Shown here in pieces: positions 1 to 6,600 of a stretch of DNA of 9,091 bases. The translations under genes and the position numbers were made by a program. Each line of letters opens with the position of its first letter. The first letter of the stretch is position 1. Source of the stretch: Boseongicola sp. SB0675_bin_26 (GTDB taxonomy: Bacteria > Pseudomonadota > Alphaproteobacteria > Rhodobacterales > Rhodobacteraceae); NCBI GenBank assembly GCA_009843725.1, contig VYCX01000013.1, positions 1 through 9,091 on the forward strand, read 5' to 3'. Under the pieces are notes generated by a model. That model searched no databases, had not been told where the DNA came from, and saw only the letters and a program-made list of their open reading frames with translations.

Positions 1-44
1 TAATTATGTTATGGTCATATTTTATGGCTTAAAATTGACAGATA

Positions 45-54
45 TTTGATCAAA
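45..54. promoter_or_regulatory. Perfect palindrome TTTGATCAAA, possible operator
   Basis: TTTGATCAAA reads identically on both strands and lies inside the candidate promoter, overlapping the second possible -35 hexamer. This is a plausible place for a dimeric regulator to bind. It resembles half-sites of FNR/CRP-type boxes (TTGAT), but the normal spacer is absent, so no regulator can be named. A 10-bp palindrome can also arise by chance in AT-rich DNA. Confidence 0.3.
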
Positions 55-55
55 C

Positions 56-73
56 TGCGAAATTTGCGAAATT
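56..73. repeat. Exact tandem 9-bp direct repeat TGCGAAATT x2
   Basis: TGCGAAATT at 56-64 is followed immediately by TGCGAAATT at 65-73. It starts one base after the TTTGATCAAA palindrome, inside the candidate promoter. It could be a pair of regulator half-sites on nearly the same helix face or simply a slippage product. It is the only exact tandem repeat noticed in the leader. Confidence 0.5.
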
Positions 74-110
74 ATTTTGGTGTAGGGCATGATTTTTGTA
101 CGATACGGAG

Positions 111-270
111 TGTCCGAGAATTGGCTGTGCTTTCGGTGGCCCGGGGGGCCTTGAATCGGAGGATAGTGGACTTGAGGCATCGTGGCGATGGCAATTGCGG
201 CCCTCGAATCCGGCCGGGGCTGGGCCATTGCGCCACGCCGCAAATGGCCGTCGGTCGGAAGGGTTCCGGC
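111..270 (+). other. GC-rich stretch between promoter region and chosen start; no gene supported
   Basis: The large gene's frame is open through this stretch, so coding could in principle begin earlier, for example at ATG 244 or TTG 121. Neither has a recognisable ribosome binding site. The translation shows no motif. I treat it as untranslated leader. A 60-codon frame (96-278) overlapping the start is discussed among the rejected items. No terminator-like hairpin or RNA motif was recognised. Confidence 0.4.
257..263 (+). promoter_or_regulatory. Ribosome binding site GGAAGGG for the start at 271
   Basis: GGAAGGG ends 7 nt before ATG 271 and is purine-rich with partial Shine-Dalgarno complementarity. 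The competing in-frame ATG at 244 is preceded by pyrimidine-rich sequence without such a motif. This is the main reason for choosing 271. Confidence 0.55.
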
Positions 271-630
271 ATGATTGACCGCGAATTCCGGTCGGGCTGG
301 AAGGCGTCCGGGGCCGGCAGATTCGCGGTCCAGCCGCGTGACGATGTCCGTCGGGAGGGCGAACGCGCCGGGGATTCCGACGGAGTCTCCGGGGCGCTTG
401 GCGAGGTGAGCCTGTCGGCGGCCGGGCAGCCGGGCGGAGATGACGGTGGCCCGCCGCCGGCCGGCGCTTCCGATCCCGAAGGGCGGCCCCGTCTCCTGCG
501 CCTTTCCCGGTTCATCCATCGCGCCAGCCGTGCCGCGACGGGCCGTCCCGGCCCGGGAAAGGCGGGCGGCTGGGCGGCGGTCCTTGTCGTTCTCGTCGCG
601 GCGGCCGGCTTCGGCGAATCGGCGCGCGCC
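271..630 (+). other. Long N-terminal extension plus signal peptide (residues 1-120)
   Basis: Residues 1-100 are polar, rich in Gly, Arg, Asp and Pro, with a basic segment at about 73-97 (LLRLSRFIHRASR). Then follow a hydrophobic core at 101-115 (WAAVLVVLVAAAGF) and ESARA|Q, an Ala-X-Ala signal-peptidase-I-type site after residue 120. A classical signal peptide is 20-40 residues, so the n-region is unusually long. The next possible initiator is GTG at 406 (residue 46), and no ATG, GTG or TTG codon lies between there and the hydrophobic core. Even the latest start leaves about 55 residues before the core. Extended signal regions occur in some autotransporters and large adhesins, but no specific family motif is seen. 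Cleavage is inferred from pattern only. Confidence 0.65.
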
Positions 631-3600
631 CAGTCGCTCGCCTTCGAGAGTTCGTCGCCCCTGGTGTTCCTGACGCCGGAGGACATTGCCGAGGGTGGGC
701 TGATCGGCATGACGCCGTCGACAATCTTCCGGCAGGCGGACGGGACGCGTGACGATCAGGATCCGCATTTCACCCTGAGCGGGGACGGCTCCGGGGACTT
801 CTCGATAGAGCTCGCGTCCGGCCAAAAGGGTCGCATCAAGGCCAAGTCCGGGCGGTACGACTACGAGACCCGGCGCACCTACGAGCTGACGGTGAAGGCG
901 TCGGTCGTATGGGGGACCGTGACGTACACCGACAGCCTGCCGCTGACCGTGGTGCTGACGAACGCGGGGCCGCCGGCGCCGGCGGCGCCGACGGTGCGGC
1001 CGGCGCTGGACAGGCTGACGGTCGAATGGATGCCGCCGCCGGGCGTGGCGGGCATCGACGGCTACGACCTGCGCTACCGCAAGGCGGGCCAGGCGTGGAT
1101 GGACGGCCCGCGGAACCTGACGGGAACGACGACGAGCGCGGAGATCGCCGGCACGACCCTGTCGGCGCTGGCCTACGAGGTGCAGGTGCGGGCGAGGATG
1201 GGCGGGGAGGCGGGACCGTGGTCGGAGCCGGGGGTCCAGATGCAGGCGTTCTCGATCGCCGACGTGGAAGTGATAGAGGGCGACGGCGGCCGGAGGCCGA
1301 TGATCTTCACGGTGTCTGCGTGGCCGGCGGTCCGGCAGGCGGCGGCGCTTTCGGTCAGGACCGTCGACGACCGCAGCCGCGACAGCGCCAGGGCGGGCGA
1401 GGACTACGAGGCGACGTCCGCGACCCTGCGCTTCCCGGCGGGCGCGGTCAGCGCGACGTTCAGCGTGGCGGTGCACGGCGACCGCGTCGAGGAGTGGCAT
1501 GGCACGCCAAACAACCGGATCGATACGGTCCAGACATTCTCCGTGGAACTGTCCTCGGCGGACGCCGCCGTCGCGCTCCTCCCTGCCAGGGCGACCGGGA
1601 CCATCCGCGACGACGATCGCAAGGACGCGCCCTGGCTCAGCAGGGGGGTGCCGGACCGGGTCTTCCACGTCGGCCAGGCCGTCGACGTGACGCTGCCGCC
1701 GGAGGCGCCGGGAAGCGGCAACCAGGGGCCTTACAGCTATGCGCTGCTCCACGACGGCCGGGCGGTCGGGGAGACGTACACGCTTGGCGGACTGTCGTTC
1801 GATCCGGCGACGCGGCGGCTGTCCGGGACCGCGCAGGTGCCGGGCGAGTACGCGCTCACCTACGAGGTGCACGACGGCGACGACGATCGCAACTTCAACG
1901 ACGCCGGCCGGGCGCGGTTTCGGCTGACGGTGCTCGAAAGCCCCCTCGAGGTGTCGGGTCCGGCGTCCCTGTTCGTTTGGGGACCTCCCGGCGGGCCGTT
2001 TCCGCTGGCCGACCGGCGGCCGTACACGGTGCTGCACCACGGCGAGGGGACGGCATCCTACGCGATCGTGTCGAGTGCGCGCTGGCTGGGCGTGACGGCT
2101 GGCTCGCAGGGCGAGCTCACGAACGGGATGCGGAAGGTGGAGCTCGTGCTGACCGACGCGGCGCGGGCGTTGCCGGCCGGCCGGCACACCGCCACGCTGA
2201 CCTTCACGGAGACCTCCGGCGGCGCCGTCTTCGGCACGCGGAGCGTCATCCTGGTCGTCGCCGGGGACGAGCCGCCGGCGGTCCCGCACATCCCGGACCA
2301 GGAACTCGCCTACGTTGAAAGCGGGAGAGGCTACTTCACGCTCCCGCCAGCCGAGGCGGGCAGCGGCAACGGCGGGCCGTACGGCTACACGCTGTCCTGG
2401 GTGAACAACCAGGGTACCGTCGAAGTCCCCGAACAGGGCCAGATCGCGAGCTTCGACCCGCTGGCGCGCCTGCTGACGGTCGAAGTGCAGTTCCCCGGGG
2501 ACGACTTCCAGCTCATCTACACGGTGCATGACGGCGACGCGAACCGGGCGGAGAGCGACGCCGCCGTCCGCCGGTTCCGGGTGCTCACGACGCGCAGCGG
2601 AGAGCCGTCGGTCGGCATCGCGCCGGCCGGGGGCGCCGCGTCGGTGACGGAAGGCGCCCCGGCGCGGTTCACCGTGACGGCGGGCGCCGCGGCGCCCGCG
2701 GGCGGGCTGACGGTCAACCTCCTGGTCGCGGCCGAGGGCGATTACGGCGTCGCCGCCGGCCCGGCGACGGTCGCGATTCCCGCCGCCGCGACCGAGGCGA
2801 CGTTCGAGGTGGGGACGGCGGACGACGGCGCGGCCGAGATGGCGGGTTCGGTCACCGTGAGCGTCGCCGCCGGCGACGGCTACCGGCTGGCGGCGGGCCG
2901 CAGCGCCAGGGTCGCCGTCGCCGACAACGATCTTGCCAACACGTCGCCGGTCTTTCCGGCGTCCGTGTCCGGCACGCGCAGCCTGGGCGACGAGCACGTC
3001 GGCGCGGCGATCGAGCGGATCGTGCGGGACATCGGCGCGCCGGTCGCGGCCACCGACGCGGACGGCCACGCCCTGACCTACAGCCTGTCGGGACCGGATG
3101 CGGACCGGTTCGCGATCGGCGCGGCCGACGGCCGGTTCCGGACCCGGATCAACGCCCGGTACGACTACGAGACGAAGTCCGAATACGCGGTGACGGTGAC
3201 GGCGCGGGACGGCTACGGCGGCAGCGCCAGCGTGGCGGTGACGGTCGCGGTGACGGACGTGGACGAACCGCCGCTGGCGCCGGGCGCGCCGACGGTCGCT
3301 GCGGTGCCGGACAAGAGCGACCGCCTGACGGTCACGTGGCCGTCTCCGCCCAACACCGGCCGCCCGGCCATCACCGGCTACGCGCTGCAGTACCGGCAGG
3401 GCTCCAGCGGCCCGTTCACCGCGTGGACGCGCACCGGCGACGCGCTGCAGCGCACGGAGACGATCACGGGCCTCACCGCCGGCGCGGCATACGAGGTACG
3501 GGTGCGGGCGGCCAACGGCGACGGCGCCAGCGACTGGTCCGCCGCAGCGGTGGGCAGGACGGATGTGCCGTCGGTCAGCATCGCGCCGGCAGGCGAGGCC

Positions 3601-6600
3601 GGTGGCTCCGTCACGGAGGGATCGCCCGCGCGGTTCACCGTGACGGCCAGCTTCGCGCCGGCGGCCGCTCTGGCGGTGAGCTACGACGCGGCGTCTACGG
3701 GAGCGTACTTCTCCACCGTCCCGGCGGCGTCCTCGGTGACCCTGCCCGCCGGTGCGACCGAGGCGACGGTCGCGTTCCCGACCGTGGATGACAGCGAGGA
3801 CGAGGAGCACGGATCGGTGACGGTGACGCTGGCCGCACCCGGCGACGGCGCCTACGCGCTGGGCTCCCCCGTCGAGGCGACGGTGACGATCAGGGACGAC
3901 GACGAGCCGCCGCCGGGCAGATCGTTGCGGTTTCAGGACACGTCGCCCCTGGTCTACCGGATCGCGGAGGACGTGGGCCAAGGGGTGGTGGTCGACGACA
4001 TGATCCGGCCGGCGCTGTTCCGGTCGGCGGACGGTGATGTGGCGGAGGGCCATCTCATCCAGTACGAGCTGACCGGGGAGGGCCATGAGCATTTCGAGTT
4101 TGGCCGCCACGACACCGTCGCGGACAGGCTTCGGTTGCGTACCAAGGGAAGCGAGCACGACTACGAGACCCGGCCCGTGTACGTGCTGACGGCGACGGCA
4201 ACGACCACCAACCTGGGCGTGACGTACCGCGACCGCCTCACCGTGATCGTGTACCTGAAGAACGTGGGGCCGCCGGCGCCGGACGCGCCGAGCGTGCAGC
4301 CGGCGTCGGACAGGCTGACGGTCGAATGGGCGCCGCCGCCGGGCGCGACGGCCATCGACGGCTACGATCTGCGCTACCGCAAGGCGGGCGAGGCCTGGAT
4401 GGACGGCCCGCAGAACCTGGCGGCGACGAGCGCGGAGATCACCGGCACGACCCTGTCCGCCCTCGCCTATGAGGTGCAGTTGCGGGCGAGCATCGGCGGG
4501 GAGGAGGGTCCTTGGTCGGAGTCGGGGGTCCAGGCACAGGCGTTCCTGGTCGACGACGCGGCCGTGACCGAGGGCAACGGCGGCTGGACGACGGTCATGA
4601 CCTTCACGGTGTCCGCGTCGCCGGTGGCGCGGCGCGCGGTCGACATTACGGTCGGCACCCGCGACGACAGCGCCGTGGCGGGCGAGGACTACGAGGCGAG
4701 GTCCGAGACGCTGCGCTTCCTGCCGGGGACGGCCGCCATGCCGTTCGCCGTGACGGTGAACGGCGACGTCATCGACGAGACTCACCATTCCGGCGACGCA
4801 GAGTACCAGGCGTTCTTCGTCGAGCTGTCTTCGTCCGACCCCGCGGTGACGCTGACCGGCGCGCGCGCCACCGGGACGATTCGCGACGACGACCACGACC
4901 AGCAAAGGCTCCAGCCGGAGCTCGGCGGACTGGTGCCGGACCGGATCTTCTACGTCGGCCAGAGCGCCGACGTAACGCTGCCGGCGGCAGTCCCCGGCAG
5001 CGGCAACGGCGGGCCGTACAGCTACGCGCTGTTCCACGAAGGCCGGGCGCTCGGCACGCTCAACGGCCTGTCCTTCGACCCGGCGACGCGGCGCCTGTCC
5101 GGAATGCCGGAGACGGCGGCCGAGTACACGCTGACCTACCAGGTGGATGACGGCGACCGCGACCGGGAAGACCGGATCGAGGCCTCGTTCAAGCTCAGGG
5201 TGATCGAGAGTGTCCTGGACGTAGAGGGTCCCGCCGACTTCTTCGTCCGGGGTCCTCCGGGCGGCCCCTTTCGGCTCTTGACCGCCCGGCCGTACACGGT
5301 CGTCAACCACGCGGGCGAGCCCGCGTCCTTCGCGGTCTCGTCGAGCGCAGGCTGGCTGGGCGTGACGGCGGGCTCGGCGGGCGCGCTCGCGCGGGGGAGC
5401 CGGAAGGTGGAGCTGGTGCTCACGGGCGCGGCGAGGGCCTTGCCGGCGGGCCGGCACGACGCCACGCTGACCTTCGCCGAGACCCCCGGCAACGCGGTCT
5501 TCGGCACGCGGCGGGTCACGCTGTTCGCGGGGGCGGACGCACCGCCGACGGTCGGCTACATCCCGGACCGGGAGGCCGGGTTCCCCCAGGGCATACGGAT
5601 CGCGCTTCCGGCGGCCGATGCGGGCAGCGGCAACGGCGGGCCGTACGCCTATGCGTTGTCCTGGGAACTTCCGGGCCAGTCGATAGAAGTGCCGGAATCG
5701 GGGCTGGCGACCATGGGTTTCGACGCGGCGACGCGGGTGCTGAGAGTCGCTCCGGAATTCGAGGGCGACGTCTACGCGCTCGTCTACACGGTGCATGACG
5801 GCGACGGGAACACCGCGGCGAGCGACGCCGCCGTGCGGCGGTTCAACATACGGGTGCCGAGAGGCACGGACACGGCGGTCGGCATCGCCCCGGCCGACGG
5901 CGCCGCTTCGGTGACTGAGGGCTCTCCGGCGCGGTTCACGCTGACGGCGAGTGCCGCAGCTCCGGCGGGCGGCCTGACGGTCAATCTGCTGGTCGCGGCC
6001 GAGGGCGATCACGGCGTCGCCGCCGGTCCGGCCGCGATCGCGATTCCCGCGGGCGAGACCCGGGCCACCTTCGCGGTCGAGACCGCGGACGACGACACGG
6101 CCGATGGGCACGGTTCGGTGCGCGTCACGGTCGCGGCCGCCGACGGATACCGGCTGGCCGCGCAGCAGGCCGCCACGGTCGCCGTCATCGACGACGAGAG
6201 CCTGCCGGAACTCGGCATCGCACCGGCCGACGGTGGAGGTTCGGTGGCGGAGGGTTCGCCGGCGCGGTTCACGCTGACGGCAAGTCTTGCCGTTCCGGCA
6301 GGCGGCCTTACGGTCAATCTGCGGGTCGCGGCCGAGGGCGACTTCGGCATCGCCACCGGCCCGCGAGCGGTAGTGGTTCCAGCGGACGGGACGCAAGCCA
6401 CGTTCGAGGTCGAGACCGTGGACGACAACCGGGTGGAGCCGTCCGGCTCGGTGAGCGCGACCATCGAGGCCGGGGACGGATACCGGTTGGCCGTGCCGGC
6501 GGACCGCACGGCCACGGTCGCCGTCGCCGACACGGGCTTCAACCCCTGCCCCAACCCCGTGATCACCATCGGGGCGGCCCGCGACATCGTCTTGGAGCAC

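Larger units (their letters stand above)
1..110 (+). promoter_or_regulatory. AT-rich leader with candidate sigma-70-type promoter
   Basis: This stretch is AT-rich (16 of the first 60 bases are G or C), in contrast to the GC-rich gene. TTGACA at 35-40 matches the -35 consensus exactly, but the hexamers 17-18 bp downstream are poor -10 matches. An alternative is TTGATC (46-51) with AATTAT (70-75) at 18 bp spacing, four matches to consensus in each hexamer. Either would leave a 5' leader of roughly 170-200 nt before ATG 271. The choice between them is a guess; the base-composition break and position upstream of a single large gene make a promoter here likely. Confidence 0.4.

Noticed and set aside
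96..278. 60-codon frame with TTG start overlapping the main ATG
   Set aside because: No ribosome binding site, no recognisable motif, and the overlap can occur by chance. A translationally coupled leader peptide is possible but unsupported.
909..2318. 469-codon frame on the + strand in another phase
   Set aside because: It overlaps the well-supported modules in a different phase and encodes an Arg/Gly-rich low-complexity product typical of out-of-frame GC-rich DNA.
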